Source: Rubrivivax sp. SCN 71-131 | GTDB taxonomy: Bacteria; Pseudomonadota; Gammaproteobacteria; Burkholderiales; Burkholderiaceae_C | NCBI GenBank assembly: GCA_001724995.1 | Contig: MEFD01000012.1 | Location: forward strand, 186,001 to 250,000 | Reading direction: 5' to 3' | Length of the DNA stretch: 64,000 nucleotides | In this document: one piece after another, positions 8,691-23,728 of the stretch | Layout of the letters: each line of letters starts with the position of its first letter | Position numbering within the stretch: the stretch's first letter is position 1 | The notes under the pieces: model-generated | Database searches by the model: none | The model's input: the letters and a program-made list of their open reading frames with translations, nothing else | What the model was told of the DNA's origin: nothing | Program-made: the position numbers and the translations under genes

Positions 8691-9740
8691 TCAGAACAGC
8701 TCCATCGCCCCGGTATGGGACTGCTCGACGAGCAGGCCGCGATCGAGCAGGTCGCCGTGGTGCGCGACCTGATCGCGGCCGGACTGCTTGGCGTGGTAGA
8801 CGGCCTTGTCGGCGCGCTCGAAGGCAGCCGCGGGGGAATCGCCCGCGCGGATCTGCGTGAAGCCGATCGAGATCGTGATCTGGCCCACGCGCGGGAAGAC
8901 GTAGGAGGCAACGTTGCTGCGCAGGCGCTCGAAGGCCATGCGCGCATGCTCGAGGAGGCCGCCGCGAAGCAGCACGACGAACTCCTCGCCGCCGAAGCGA
9001 TAGAGCTGGTCCTGGTAGCGGAAGCTGCTGCGCATGAGGCGTCCGACGAGCAGCAGCACCTCGTCGCCGATGAGGTGGCCGTGGGTGTCGTTGACGGCCT
9101 TGAAATGATCGATGTCGATCACCCCCAGCCAGCTTGCGCGCGCCGCCGCGACGCCAACGTCGCAGCCGGCGGCATCCGGCGCGACCGGTGGGGCGGCGCT
9201 CTGGGAGGCAATCTGGGCGGCGATGTCGAGGAAGGAGCCGTCGAAGGTCTTGCGGTTGAGCAGCCCGGTGAGGGTGTCGCGCTCGCTGTAGTCGAGCAGT
9301 CCCTGAAAGTTGCGGTAGACGCGCAGGATGCTGCACACGAGCCGTCGCTGCTCGTCGCTGAGCGCGTCGCGGGTGCGGATGTCGAGCACGGCGGCCACCT
9401 CGCGCTCGGTGGCCAGCGGGAACAGGCTGATGGCGCCGCCCGCGCCCTTGACGGACAGCGGGGCCTGCTCGCGCAGGCAGCGCTGGTGGTGCGGCATCGT
9501 CGCCAGCGGCGGCAGATCCTCGAGCTCGGTCCACACCGAATCGGCGGCCGGCGTCGTCTCGTGCGCGCGCAGCCTTGCCCGCGTCAGCCAGCGCTGCGCC
9601 TGCGGTTCGCCCACCGGGCGGTAAATGGCCACGCTGTCGGGCTGCAGCAGGTCGCGAAACGCGCTCACCAGCGTCACGTCGACCACGTCCCGGTCCCGGA
9701 ATCCGGTCAGCTCGGCAAGATGATCGACGACTTCAGGCAT
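8691..9740 (-). CDS. Diguanylate cyclase (GGDEF domain with GAF-like N terminus)
   Basis: A 349-residue soluble protein. Residues 1-165 look like a GAF-type sensory domain with no membrane segment. The GGDEF domain follows from about residue 180 (DTLTGLLNRKTFD). The active loop is RFGGEEF, with the metal-binding aspartate in VIDIDHFKAVND. An RxxD inhibitory site (RYQD) stands five residues before GGEEF, so c-di-GMP feedback inhibition is expected. The start at 9740 is chosen because upstream residues are low-complexity; no strong ribosome site is visible. It follows pilL on the same strand after 238 bp, suggesting a link between c-di-GMP and the type IV pilus pathway; this is inference. Confidence 0.88.
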   Translation of the reverse strand: MPEVVDHLAELTGFRDRDVVDVTLVSAFRDLLQPDSVAIYRPVGEPQAQRWLTRARLRAHETTPAADSVWTELEDLPPLATMPHHQRCLREQAPLSVKGAGGAISLFPLATEREVAAVLDIRTRDALSDEQRRLVCSILRVYRNFQGLLDYSERDTLTGLLNRKTFDGSFLDIAAQIASQSAAPPVAPDAAGCDVGVAAARASWLGVIDIDHFKAVNDTHGHLIGDEVLLLVGRLMRSSFRYQDQLYRFGGEEFVVLLRGGLLEHARMAFERLRSNVASYVFPRVGQITISIGFTQIRAGDSPAAAFERADKAVYHAKQSGRDQVAHHGDLLDRGLLVEQSHTGAMELF

Positions 9741-9873
9741 GGCCGCACCCGGCGCTCGGTGAAATTCCCTGCGCTTGTCATCGGCCGTGTCGGGCGTTTC
9801 CTGACAGCGGCCGCGGCGCATTTGTCCACTTCGGCACGCCACCGCGCCCGGTCAGCGGCCTGGCAGCGGACCC

Positions 9874-9887
9874 GCGGCGATCGCCGC
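9874..9887. repeat. 14-bp perfect palindrome between pilL and the GGDEF gene
   Basis: GCGGCGATCGCCGC is a perfect palindrome. On the minus strand a CCCGG-TTTCG-CCGGG hairpin lies just before it. Together they could slow or end transcription leaving pilL, but no T tract follows. The rest of the 238-bp gap shows nothing clear. Confidence 0.3.
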
Positions 9888-9978
9888 ATGCCGGCGGGAC
9901 TCCCGGCGAAACCGGGCTGCGCCACCTGACTTGACTCCCGACAAGGCCAGGCTGGGGGCAGCCCGGCCGAGGACGCAC

Positions 9979-16359
<6,381 letters not shown>

Positions 16360-16418
16360 GGCAGTCCTGCGAAGGGGGGTGTGGAGAGGAAGGACGGGCG
16401 AGAAAGCGTCCCCGGCGG

Positions 16419-18722
16419 TCAAGCCACCTTGAATCGCGCCACCGAGGCCTTCAGGTCGTCCGCCGTGCGCGAGAGCTCGCGCACCATCTGCGCGGTGGAG
16501 CGCGTGCCCTCGCCGGTCTGCTCGGTGACGGCGAAGATGTGCTGGATGTTGGCCGCCACCACGTTGGCCGAGTCGGCCTCGCGCAGCGCCTGGTCCGAGA
16601 TCTGCGCGATCAGCTCGGAGAGCTGGCGCGTGACGCGGTCGATGTCGGCCAGCGCCGAGCCGGCGGCGTCCGACAGCCGCGCGCCGTCGACCACCCCCTG
16701 CGTCGAGCGCTCCATCGCCGCCACCGCATCCTGCGTGTCGGTCTGGATGGTGCGCACGATGGCGGCGATCTGCCGCGTGGCGTCGCCCGAGCGCTCGGCC
16801 AGCCGCTGCACCTCCTCGGCGACGACCGAGAAGCCGCGCCCGGCCTCGCCGGCCGAGGCGGCCTGGATGGCGGCATTGAGCGCCAGCACGTTGGTCTGCT
16901 CGGTGATGTCCGAGATCAGCTCGGTGATCTCGCCGATCTCCTGCGAGGACTCGCCCAGGCGCTTGATGCGCTTGGCCGTCTCCTGGATCTGGTCGCGGAT
17001 CGAGTTCATGCCGCCGATCGTGTTCTGCACCGCGGTGAGGCCCGACTCGGTCACCTCCAGCGACTGGCGCGCCACCTGCGCCGTCTGCTGCGCCTGCGCC
17101 GAGACGTCGTTGATGCGGCCGGCCATCTCGAGCACCGACTCGCCGGTCTCGCGGATCTCGCGCAGCTGCTCGGTGGAGGCCGCCAGCAGCTCGACCGAGG
17201 TCTGTTCGACCTGCTGCGTGGTGTCGGTCACGCGCGAAACGGTGCTCTGCACCGCCTCGACCAGCGAGCGCAGTTCCTCGACGGTGTAGTTCACCGAGTC
17301 GGCGATGGCGCCGGTGATGTCCTCCGTGACCGTCGCCTGCTGCGTGAGGTCGCCCTCGGCGACGGTCTGCAACTCGTTCATCAGCCGCAGAATGGCCGCC
17401 TGATTGGCGTCGTTGACACGCTTGGCTTCGTGCTCCTGGCGCTCTGCCTCCTGGCGCTGCGCCTCGGCCAGCTTCGAACGCGCGGTCTGGTCGATGACGA
17501 ACAGGCGCAACAGTCCGAGGCCGCCGGCGAGCATCAGCAGCACCGCCAGCAAGGCCGTCAGCATCGCCCAGGGGCCGACGCTGCCGGCGTCGGCCAGCTC
17601 CCGCTGCAGCGCATCGAGCTCGCGGCGCAAAGGCTCGCTGTCGTTGACGATGGTCGCGTTGGCATCGCGCGCGGCCACCAGCCCCTGCACGTTGCCGAGG
17701 ATGGCGCCGGCCTGGGCCCGCGTCTCCTCGTACTGCTTGATCAGTTCCTGCAGGCGCTCGCGCTGCTGCGTCTCGCGCGTGCCGGGCAGGCGCAGGTCGG
17801 CGCTGCCTTCGAGCAGGCCCTGCGCCGTCACCTTGAACGTATCGAGATCCTTGCCGAGCAGGAACACCGCCTCCGGGCCGACGCCTTCGCTCGCCTGGAA
17901 CTCGGTGGCGCTGCGCGCGATGCGCTGCGTCAGCATGACGAGCTGACCGATCGCCGACAGCTCGGCCGCCGGGGCGCCCTGCTGCAGCTTCATCGCCGAG
18001 ATCGACTCGGCCAGCTCGAGCAGATCGCCCGACTGCCGGTTGATGTTGCGCAGCGACTGGCCGACCTGGGTCAGGGTCCTCTGCTGCGCGAGCACGGTCG
18101 CTGCGCTCTTCTCAGCCCGCTCGACCATCGGCAGCAGGTCCTGCACCTGCTCCTGCAGTGCGCCCGGAGCGGCCGGCACCTCGTCGTTGCCGGTGGCCAG
18201 GCCGTGAACATCGCGCGCCAGGGCATCGGCGCTGTCCTTGACTTCGGCGAACGCCGGCGCACTGCCCTGCAACGCCTGCGACACCGACTTCGCCAGCCGC
18301 TGCGACTGCAGTTGCGCCTTGCCCGCCGCAGCGACCTGCAGCGCGCCGCGCCCGGTGTTGGTGATCGTCGCCACGGCCACCAGGATCAGCATGACCAACC
18401 CGACGCCGAAGAGCCCCAGCAGCAGGCGCTGCTGGCGCGCGGTCGTCCAGTGGCCGATCAGCGGCAGGCCCGAGGCACCGGCGTCGTCGAAGTCCGCCGC
18501 CATCCGGGACTCGCTGAAGTCGGCCGACAGCTCCGACGGCGAGGCCTCGGAGATGATGGAGGCGTCCTCGCGCGGCAGCGCCGAATCCGGCAGCAGCGTG
18601 CCGGGCCCCAGACGCATCGTCTGCTCCATCGGGTTCTCCGGCAGCATTGACGGCAGGCCGCCCTCGGTGACGGGATCGCTCTGCGTGCGCGGCGATCCGC
18701 CGATCTTGTCCAGGAAGCTCAT
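16419..18722 (-). CDS. pilJ: Methyl-accepting chemotaxis protein PilJ
   Basis: Transmembrane chemoreceptor of the Pil-Chp system, 767 residues. An acidic cytoplasmic N-terminal tail of about 90 residues precedes TM1 (about 98-118). A periplasmic PilJ-type helical domain runs to TM2 (about 385-410), then HAMP and a signalling domain. The hairpin tip is the conserved [19 protein letters not shown] sequence, which binds CheW/CheA partners. It sits between pilI and pilL in a single direction; the pilL reading frame follows within 60 bp. No methyltransferase or methylesterase gene (pilK, chpB) is present, so adaptation may differ from Pseudomonas or use proteins encoded elsewhere. Confidence 0.95.
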   Translation of the reverse strand: MSFLDKIGGSPRTQSDPVTEGGLPSMLPENPMEQTMRLGPGTLLPDSALPREDASIISEASPSELSADFSESRMAADFDDAGASGLPLIGHWTTARQQRLLLGLFGVGLVMLILVAVATITNTGRGALQVAAAGKAQLQSQRLAKSVSQALQGSAPAFAEVKDSADALARDVHGLATGNDEVPAAPGALQEQVQDLLPMVERAEKSAATVLAQQRTLTQVGQSLRNINRQSGDLLELAESISAMKLQQGAPAAELSAIGQLVMLTQRIARSATEFQASEGVGPEAVFLLGKDLDTFKVTAQGLLEGSADLRLPGTRETQQRERLQELIKQYEETRAQAGAILGNVQGLVAARDANATIVNDSEPLRRELDALQRELADAGSVGPWAMLTALLAVLLMLAGGLGLLRLFVIDQTARSKLAEAQRQEAERQEHEAKRVNDANQAAILRLMNELQTVAEGDLTQQATVTEDITGAIADSVNYTVEELRSLVEAVQSTVSRVTDTTQQVEQTSVELLAASTEQLREIRETGESVLEMAGRINDVSAQAQQTAQVARQSLEVTESGLTAVQNTIGGMNSIRDQIQETAKRIKRLGESSQEIGEITELISDITEQTNVLALNAAIQAASAGEAGRGFSVVAEEVQRLAERSGDATRQIAAIVRTIQTDTQDAVAAMERSTQGVVDGARLSDAAGSALADIDRVTRQLSELIAQISDQALREADSANVVAANIQHIFAVTEQTGEGTRSTAQMVRELSRTADDLKASVARFKVA

Positions 18723-18778
18723 GCGGTCCTCATCGGTTCGAAGCGGTCCATCGGTTCGACAGCGGCAGGCAACGCGGT

Positions 18779-19309
18779 TCAGGCGGCAATGGCCAGGAAC
18801 TGCTCCTGCCGGGCCAGTGCGGCGAGATCGATCTCCTGCCAGACCCGCCCCTGTTCATCCTGGTAACGCCCGCCGGCGAAGTCGGGGCGCGGCCCGGCTT
18901 CGTCCGCCAGGCGCGTCAACTGCCCCGCGTTGAGCAGGCCCGCCAGTCGGTCGACGAGAACCGCGCAATGCGCGCCGCTGGCCGGGTTGAGCGCCAGCAG
19001 GCGCGCCTGCTCCCCCACGCCCTCGAGCGTGGGCGCCCTGCTGCGCAGCCCCAGGAAGCTGCCGAGGTCGACGACGCCCTGCAAGCCCCCCCGCAGGTTG
19101 GCCACGCCCAGGAACCAGGGCTGGGTGTGCGGCACCGGCAGCACGCCCGCGGCGGTGAAGATCTCGCCGGCCGTGTGCAGCGGAAAGACCAGGCCGCGGC
19201 CGGCGCACTGCACGGCCAGCCAGGAAGCGCTGGGCAACTCGGTCATCGCGGCCTGCAGCCGCGCCGCGAGGCGGCTCTGCAGTTCCCGAAGGGCTTCGCG
19301 CTTGGCCAT
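18779..19309 (-). CDS. pilI: CheW-like adaptor PilI
   Basis: A 176-residue cytoplasmic adaptor with one CheW domain that couples PilJ to the PilL kinase. Recognisable segments are the hydrophobic strand [13 protein letters not shown], then [17 protein letters not shown], which matches the receptor-binding core of CheW, and [10 protein letters not shown]. The start at 19309 (MAKREAL) follows a gap of 32 bp after pilH; further upstream the frame runs into pilH shadow sequence. It is the third gene in the order pilG-pilH-pilI-pilJ-pilL. Confidence 0.92.
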   Translation of the reverse strand: MAKREALRELQSRLAARLQAAMTELPSASWLAVQCAGRGLVFPLHTAGEIFTAAGVLPVPHTQPWFLGVANLRGGLQGVVDLGSFLGLRSRAPTLEGVGEQARLLALNPASGAHCAVLVDRLAGLLNAGQLTRLADEAGPRPDFAGGRYQDEQGRVWQEIDLAALARQEQFLAIAA

Positions 19310-19341
19310 GTTCGTCCGTGCCCTTGCCGCCTCGGCCCGCG

Positions 19342-19713
19342 TCAGGCCGCGTCGAAGGCGCGGATCTTGCCCAGGAGCTCGTCGGCGTTGACCGGCTTCA
19401 CGATGTAGTCGCTCGCGCCCTGGCGCAGGCCCCAGACCTTGTCGGTCTCCTGGTTCTTGCTCGTGCACATGATCACCGGCACGTCCGCCCAGCGCGGATC
19501 GCGGGTGATGGTGCGCGTGAGCTGGAAGCCGTTCTGCCCTGGCATCACGACGTCCATCAGGATGAGGTCGGGCTTGTCCTCGGCGAGGCGGCGCAGCGCC
19601 TCCTCGCCGTTCTCCGCGGTACGCACGCTGTAGCCGCGCTTGCCGAGCATGTCGGAGAGATGGTGCAGCTCGGTCTTCGAGTCGTCGACAACGAGGATCT
19701 TGCGGATGGTCAT
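19342..19713 (-). CDS. pilH: Response regulator PilH
   Basis: A stand-alone receiver domain, 123 residues. The acidic pocket is in ILVVDDSKTE, the phosphorylated aspartate is in LILMDVVMPGQNG, the conserved threonine/serine is in IMCTSKNQ, and the lysine is in IVKPVNADELL. In Pseudomonas PilH opposes PilG and affects pilus retraction. The start at 19713 (MTIRKILVVDD) gives the usual CheY size. It lies between pilG and pilI. Confidence 0.94.
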   Translation of the reverse strand: MTIRKILVVDDSKTELHHLSDMLGKRGYSVRTAENGEEALRRLAEDKPDLILMDVVMPGQNGFQLTRTITRDPRWADVPVIMCTSKNQETDKVWGLRQGASDYIVKPVNADELLGKIRAFDAA

Positions 19714-19760
19714 GACGGGGTTCCTCGGGATACGGCGCGGGCAGGTCCGCAGAGGCGGCT

Positions 19761-20159
19761 TCAGGGTGCGGGTCGGAAGGTCTCGACCGCGCGCAGCAGT
19801 TGTTCCTTGGTGAAGGGCTTGGTCAGGTACTCCTCGGAGCCCACCATGCGGCCGCGGGCCTTGTCGAACAGCCCGTCCTTGGAGGAGAGCATGATCACCG
19901 GAACGTGCGCGAAGCGCGGATTGCGTTTGATGATGGCGCAGGTCTGGTAGCCGTCCAGGCGCGGCATCAGGATGTCGCAAAAGATGAGCTGCGGGGCGTG
20001 GTCATTGACCTTGGACAAGGCATCGAAGCCATCTTCGGCCAGCACCACTTCGTGCCCGCCCTGGCGCAGGAAGATCTCGGCGCTGCGTCGAATGGTGTTG
20101 CTGTCGTCGATGACGAGGACCTTGGTCCCGCCGCCGGTTTCGGTGCTGCCGTCTACCAC
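19761..20159 (-). CDS. pilG: Response regulator PilG
   Basis: A CheY-like receiver, 132 residues, with VLVIDDSNTIRRSAE, the phospho-acceptor aspartate in IFCDILMPRLDG, the switch serine in IMLSSKDG and the lysine in EYLTKPFTKEQLL. These are hallmark PilG sequences. PilG promotes pilus extension, and in Pseudomonas also feeds cAMP signalling. The start is GTG at 20159, with GAGGAG a few bases upstream. It heads the pil signalling genes after the rubredoxin gene. Confidence 0.95.
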   Translation of the reverse strand: MVDGSTETGGGTKVLVIDDSNTIRRSAEIFLRQGGHEVVLAEDGFDALSKVNDHAPQLIFCDILMPRLDGYQTCAIIKRNPRFAHVPVIMLSSKDGLFDKARGRMVGSEEYLTKPFTKEQLLRAVETFRPAP

Positions 20160-20241
20160 GAGTTGCTCTCCTCGACACCGCGAGCGCCATCGCGCGATCG
20201 CACCATCGCGCCGTCGCGCGCCGCCCCCGCCGCCGGACGAC

Positions 20242-20415
20242 TCAGTCCGGCACCTTCTCGAAGTCGCCCCTGGGTGCTCCGCACTCCGGACACGTCCAAT
20301 CTTCGGGAACCTCGGCCCAGGCCGTACCGGGTGCCACGCCGTGCTCCGGGTCGCCCTTGGCTTCGTCGTAGATCCACCCGCAGATCAGGCACATCCAGCA
20401 ATCGGCCCCGCTCAC
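20242..20415 (-). CDS. Rubredoxin
   Basis: A short iron protein of 57 residues from GTG at 20415, or 50 from the internal ATG at 20394. The four iron-binding cysteines are in MCLICGWIYDEA and WTCPECGAPRGDF, and the aromatic core WxY is present. It carries single electrons, typically to alkane monooxygenases or to oxygen or peroxide reductases, but no such partner is next to it. A rubredoxin immediately before pilG is a recurrent arrangement in betaproteobacteria, as I recall, with no known functional reason. The ribosome site at the GTG is weak, so the start is uncertain. Confidence 0.9.
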   Translation of the reverse strand: MSGADCWMCLICGWIYDEAKGDPEHGVAPGTAWAEVPEDWTCPECGAPRGDFEKVPD

Positions 20416-20433
20416 CTTGCACCCGTCAGATCA

Positions 20434-20470
20434 CTACAATGGTCGACGATTGTAGCCACGGCAATTGCCG
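20434..20470. promoter_or_regulatory. Divergent promoter region with two palindromes (rubredoxin / thiD)
   Basis: CTACAAT (20434-20440) and ATTGTAG (20449-20455) are perfect inverted arms around an 8-bp centre, and each arm holds a TACAAT -10-like box on its own strand. A second palindrome, CGGCAATTGCCG, covers 20459-20470. On the minus strand TTGCTT (20479 to 20474) is 19 bp upstream of TACAAT. The layout suits divergent promoters for rubredoxin-pil and thiD-hemL, perhaps with a shared operator. Confidence 0.5.
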
Positions 20471-20595
20471 AAAAAGCAAGGATTTGTGCGCACATACGCC
20501 GCAGTCCTAAGGTTTCTTCTCACCATGCGCGAGGCCCGGATCACCGCCCCCGAGGGCTCGGTCCGCACCTCGGTCACGCGCCTTCAGCGACCGCC

Positions 20596-21555
20596 ATGAA
20601 GCCCTCCCCCGCCCCGGCCCAAGACGCCGACCTCGCCGCGGCCGAGCCGCAGGCCCCGCCCTGCGTGCTCTGCTTCAACGGCAGCGATCCGAGCGGCGCC
20701 GGCGGCCTGGCCGGCGACATCGCCACCGTCGCGGCGATGGGCGCGCACGCGCTGCCGGTGGTCACCGCGATCGTCCTGCGCGACACCGCCGAGGTGTTCG
20801 ACCAGCACGCACTCGAGCCCGATCTCGTCGCGCAGCAGGCGCGCTCGATCCTCGAGGACGTGACGATCGCCGGCTGGAAGGTCGGTTTCCTGGGCAGCGC
20901 CGAGACCGTGGGCGCCGTCGCCGAGGTGCTTTCGGACTATCCGGACGTGCCGCTGGTGAGCTACCTGCAGCCGCTGCCCTGGCTCGAGGACGACGAGCTG
21001 CAACCCTACCTCGACGCCTTTCGCGAACTGATTTTGCCGGCCACCGAGGTGCTCGTCGGCAACCACAAGACGCTGACCGACTTCCTGCTGCCCGAGTGGG
21101 ACAGCGAGCGCCCGCCCTCGGCGCGCGAGCTGGCGGTGGCGGCGGGCGAGCATGGCACGCGCTACGTGCTGGTGACCGGGGTCATGCTGCCGCCCAAGGG
21201 GGCGGAGCAGTTCATCGACAACGTGCTCGCCTCGCCCCAGGGCGCGCTCACCGGCGAGAAGTTCGAGCGCTTCGACATCGGCTTTGTCGGAGCCGGCGAC
21301 ACCCTGGCGGCGGCGCTGGCCGCGCTGCTGGCGGCGGGCAGCGAGCTGCAGGCCGCCGTCGGCGAGACGCTGGCCTTCCTCGACCAGAGCCTGGACGCGG
21401 GCTTTCGCCCCGGCATGGGCAACGTCGTGCCGGACCGCTTCTTCTGGGCCCTGCCCCCGGCCGAGGATGGCACCGAGCAGGGCGGCCCCGACGCGGACGA
21501 CGAAACCCTCTCCGACGACTCCTCGAGCAAGGGAAGCCCGCGCCGTGTCCACTGA
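20596..21555 (+). CDS. thiD: Hydroxymethylpyrimidine/phosphomethylpyrimidine kinase-like protein
   Basis: A 319-residue ribokinase-fold kinase of the ThiD family, which phosphorylates HMP and HMP-P for thiamine synthesis. The N-terminal [16 protein letters not shown] is the substrate and glycine motif, TRYVLVTGV comes mid-protein, and [15 protein letters not shown] is the ATP/anion-hole motif with its catalytic aspartate. It is longer than E. coli ThiD, with an acidic low-complexity tail, and its GAGD motif is closer to the general PfkB signature than the GTGC of typical ThiD, so the exact substrate is less certain. It overlaps hemL by 11 bp, a pairing common in this order. Confidence 0.85.
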   Translation: MKPSPAPAQDADLAAAEPQAPPCVLCFNGSDPSGAGGLAGDIATVAAMGAHALPVVTAIVLRDTAEVFDQHALEPDLVAQQARSILEDVTIAGWKVGFLGSAETVGAVAEVLSDYPDVPLVSYLQPLPWLEDDELQPYLDAFRELILPATEVLVGNHKTLTDFLLPEWDSERPPSARELAVAAGEHGTRYVLVTGVMLPPKGAEQFIDNVLASPQGALTGEKFERFDIGFVGAGDTLAAALAALLAAGSELQAAVGETLAFLDQSLDAGFRPGMGNVVPDRFFWALPPAEDGTEQGGPDADDETLSDDSSSKGSPRRVH

Positions 21556-22849
21556 AGCCCGTTCCAGCAACGAAGCGGCCTTCGCGCGCGCGCAGCGCGT
21601 CACGCCGGGCGGCGTCAACTCGCCCGTGCGCGCCTTTCGCGCCGTCGGCGGCACGCCGCGCTTCATCCGCCGCGCCGAAGGCCCCTTCATGTGGGACATC
21701 GAGGGCCGGCGCTACATCGACTACATCGGCTCCTGGGGCCCGATGATCCTCGGCCACGGCCATCCGGCCGTGCTGGAGGCGGTGACGCGCGCCGCGAGCC
21801 AGGGCCTGAGCTTCGGCGCGCCGACGGAGGCCGAGGCGGAACTCGCCGAAGCCATCGTCGCGCTCGTGCCTTCGGTCGAGCAACTCCGCCTGGTGAGCAG
21901 CGGCACCGAGGCGGCGATGAGTGCGCTGCGCCTGGCGCGCGGCGCCACCGGGCGCGCGAAGATCATCAAGTTCGAGGGCTGCTACCACGGCCACGCCGAT
22001 GCGCTGCTGGTCAAGGCCGGATCGGGCCTGGCGACCTTCGGCCACCCGACCAGCGCCGGCGTGCCGCCCGAAGTGGTGCAGCACACGCTGGTGCTCGAGT
22101 ACAACAACCCGGCGCAGCTGGACGAGGCGTTCACGACGCACGGCCACGACATCGCCTGCGTGGTCATCGAGCCGATCGCCGGCAACATGAACTTCGTGCG
22201 CCCGAGCCTGCCCTTCGTGGCGCGGCTGCGCGAGCTGTGCACGCGCCACGGCGCGCTGCTCGTCTTCGACGAGGTGATGACCGGCTTTCGCGTCGCGCTC
22301 GGCGGCGCGCAAAGCCTGTACGCGCAGGCGCTGCCGGGCTTTCGCCCCGACGTGAGCGTGTTCGGCAAGGTGATCGGCGGCGGCATGCCGCTGGCGGCCT
22401 TCGGCGGCACGCGCGAGGTGATGGGCAAGCTCGCGCCGCTCGGGCCCGTCTACCAGGCCGGCACGCTCAGCGGCAACCCGGTGGCCACGGCCTGCGGACT
22501 GGCCACGCTGCGCGAGATCGTCAAGCCCGGCTTCTTCGAGACGCTTGCGGGCAAGACGCGAAGCCTCATCGACGGCCTCGCCGCCGCCGGCCGCGAGGCC
22601 GGCGTGCCGCTGGTGAGCGACTGCGAAGGCGGCATGTTCGGCTTCTTCTTCGCCGACGCCTTGCCGCAGAACTACGACAGCGTCATGGCCACCGACAAGG
22701 CGCGCTTCAACCGCTTCTTTCACGCCATGCTCGAGCGCGGCGTCTACCTCGCCCCGGCACTCTACGAAGCCGGCTTCGTCAGCGCCGCGCACGGCGACGC
22801 CGAGATCGAGGCCACCCTCGAGGCCGCCCGCAGCGCGCTGCGGGTCTGA
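21545..22849 (+). CDS. hemL: Glutamate-1-semialdehyde 2,1-aminomutase
   Basis: PLP enzyme that makes 5-aminolevulinate in the C5 haem pathway. The 434-residue protein starts at GTG 21545 inside the end of thiD. Motifs: [12 protein letters not shown] at the N terminus, [15 protein letters not shown] (PLP phosphate contacts), [16 protein letters not shown], and the PLP lysine K275 in [16 protein letters not shown]. It is near-identical in layout to E. coli HemL. The 3' end overlaps the convergent Crp/Fnr gene by 88 bp. Confidence 0.96.
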   Translation: MSTEARSSNEAAFARAQRVTPGGVNSPVRAFRAVGGTPRFIRRAEGPFMWDIEGRRYIDYIGSWGPMILGHGHPAVLEAVTRAASQGLSFGAPTEAEAELAEAIVALVPSVEQLRLVSSGTEAAMSALRLARGATGRAKIIKFEGCYHGHADALLVKAGSGLATFGHPTSAGVPPEVVQHTLVLEYNNPAQLDEAFTTHGHDIACVVIEPIAGNMNFVRPSLPFVARLRELCTRHGALLVFDEVMTGFRVALGGAQSLYAQALPGFRPDVSVFGKVIGGGMPLAAFGGTREVMGKLAPLGPVYQAGTLSGNPVATACGLATLREIVKPGFFETLAGKTRSLIDGLAAAGREAGVPLVSDCEGGMFGFFFADALPQNYDSVMATDKARFNRFFHAMLERGVYLAPALYEAGFVSAAHGDAEIEATLEAARSALRV

Positions 22850-23604
22850 GGCGCGGGCGCGGCAGGCTCGGCCTCCAGGTAGCGGCGCAGGCCGTCGAGG
22901 TCGAGCACGCGCAGGCCGCCGTACTCGATGCGGATCAGTTCCGCGGCCTGCAGCGCCTGCAGCGCCTCGTTGACGCGCTGGCGCGAAAGGCCCACCAGGT
23001 AGCCCAGCTCCTGCTGCGTGATGCGCAGCAGGCCGCCCACGCCCGGGTACAGCACGGGGTGGAAGAGCGTCCCGAGGCTGCGCGCCACGCGCGCGTTCGG
23101 GCTCGTCATGCGGTCGATCTCGCGCGCCGCGATGAACTGCCCCAGGCGCTCGTTGAGCTGCATCATCACGTAGCGGTTGAAGCCGATGCTGCGGTCCAGC
23201 AGCCAGTGGAAGGTGTCCACCGTGACGCCGGTCACCAGGCTCTTGCGCAGCGCCTGGATGTTGTAGCGATAGGCCTCGCGCTTGAGCACCGTGCCCTCGC
23301 CGAACCAGCCCCCTGGCGGCAGGCCGGTGAAGGTGATGGGCATGCCCAGGGCGGTGTCGTTGCTCATCTTCAGCAGGCCGTCGATGACGCCGAACCAGTA
23401 GGTCACCGGCCGGCCGACGCGGCACACCAGCTCGCCAGGTTCGACGCGCACCACGCGCAGGTCGACGACGACGCGCTGGCGCTCCAGCTCGTCCAGGTGA
23501 TCCAGCCAGGGAATCGCGCGCAGCTCTTCGGGCAGGATCGCGCGCGAGCGCGACACGCGCACCGTCGAGGCGTGCAGGGCCGAGGGGAAGACCGGCGCGG
23601 CCAT
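22762..23604 (-). CDS. Crp/Fnr family transcriptional regulator
   Basis: A 280-residue regulator with a cyclic-nucleotide-binding-like beta barrel (about 20-140) and a C-terminal winged helix whose recognition helix is in [21 protein letters not shown]. There is no cysteine cluster as in FNR, so it is unlikely to sense oxygen through Fe-S; the ligand is unknown. ATG at 23604 is preceded by AAGAGGTG. The last 30 or so residues (Ala/Ser-rich) are encoded antisense to the end of hemL and may be dispensable. Palindromes in its divergent upstream region suggest autoregulation and control of the CoA-ligase/ABC operon. Confidence 0.9.
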   Translation of the reverse strand: MAAPVFPSALHASTVRVSRSRAILPEELRAIPWLDHLDELERQRVVVDLRVVRVEPGELVCRVGRPVTYWFGVIDGLLKMSNDTALGMPITFTGLPPGGWFGEGTVLKREAYRYNIQALRKSLVTGVTVDTFHWLLDRSIGFNRYVMMQLNERLGQFIAAREIDRMTSPNARVARSLGTLFHPVLYPGVGGLLRITQQELGYLVGLSRQRVNEALQALQAAELIRIEYGGLRVLDLDGLRRYLEAEPAAPAPQTRSALRAASRVASISASPCAALTKPAS

Positions 23605-23635
23605 CGGGAAACACCTCTTGGTGATGACCCGCGGA

Positions 23636-23664
23636 TTGTCGTCGCAACGACAAGTTGACGTCAA
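23636..23664. promoter_or_regulatory. Candidate operator pair for the Crp/Fnr regulator
   Basis: TTGTCGT and ACGACAA (23636-23653) form a perfect 7-4-7 inverted repeat. A perfect 10-bp palindrome, TTGACGTCAA, follows at 23655-23664. Both lie in the 124-bp gap between the divergent regulator and CoA-ligase genes. Dyad size suits a Crp/Fnr dimer, but the sequence matches neither the CRP nor the FNR consensus. Confidence 0.5.
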
Positions 23665-23728
23665 AGCCCTGCGCAGAATTCCGGCAACGGCCCGCCCGAG
23701 GCCAAGGCATCTCCCAGGAGTCCCGCCG

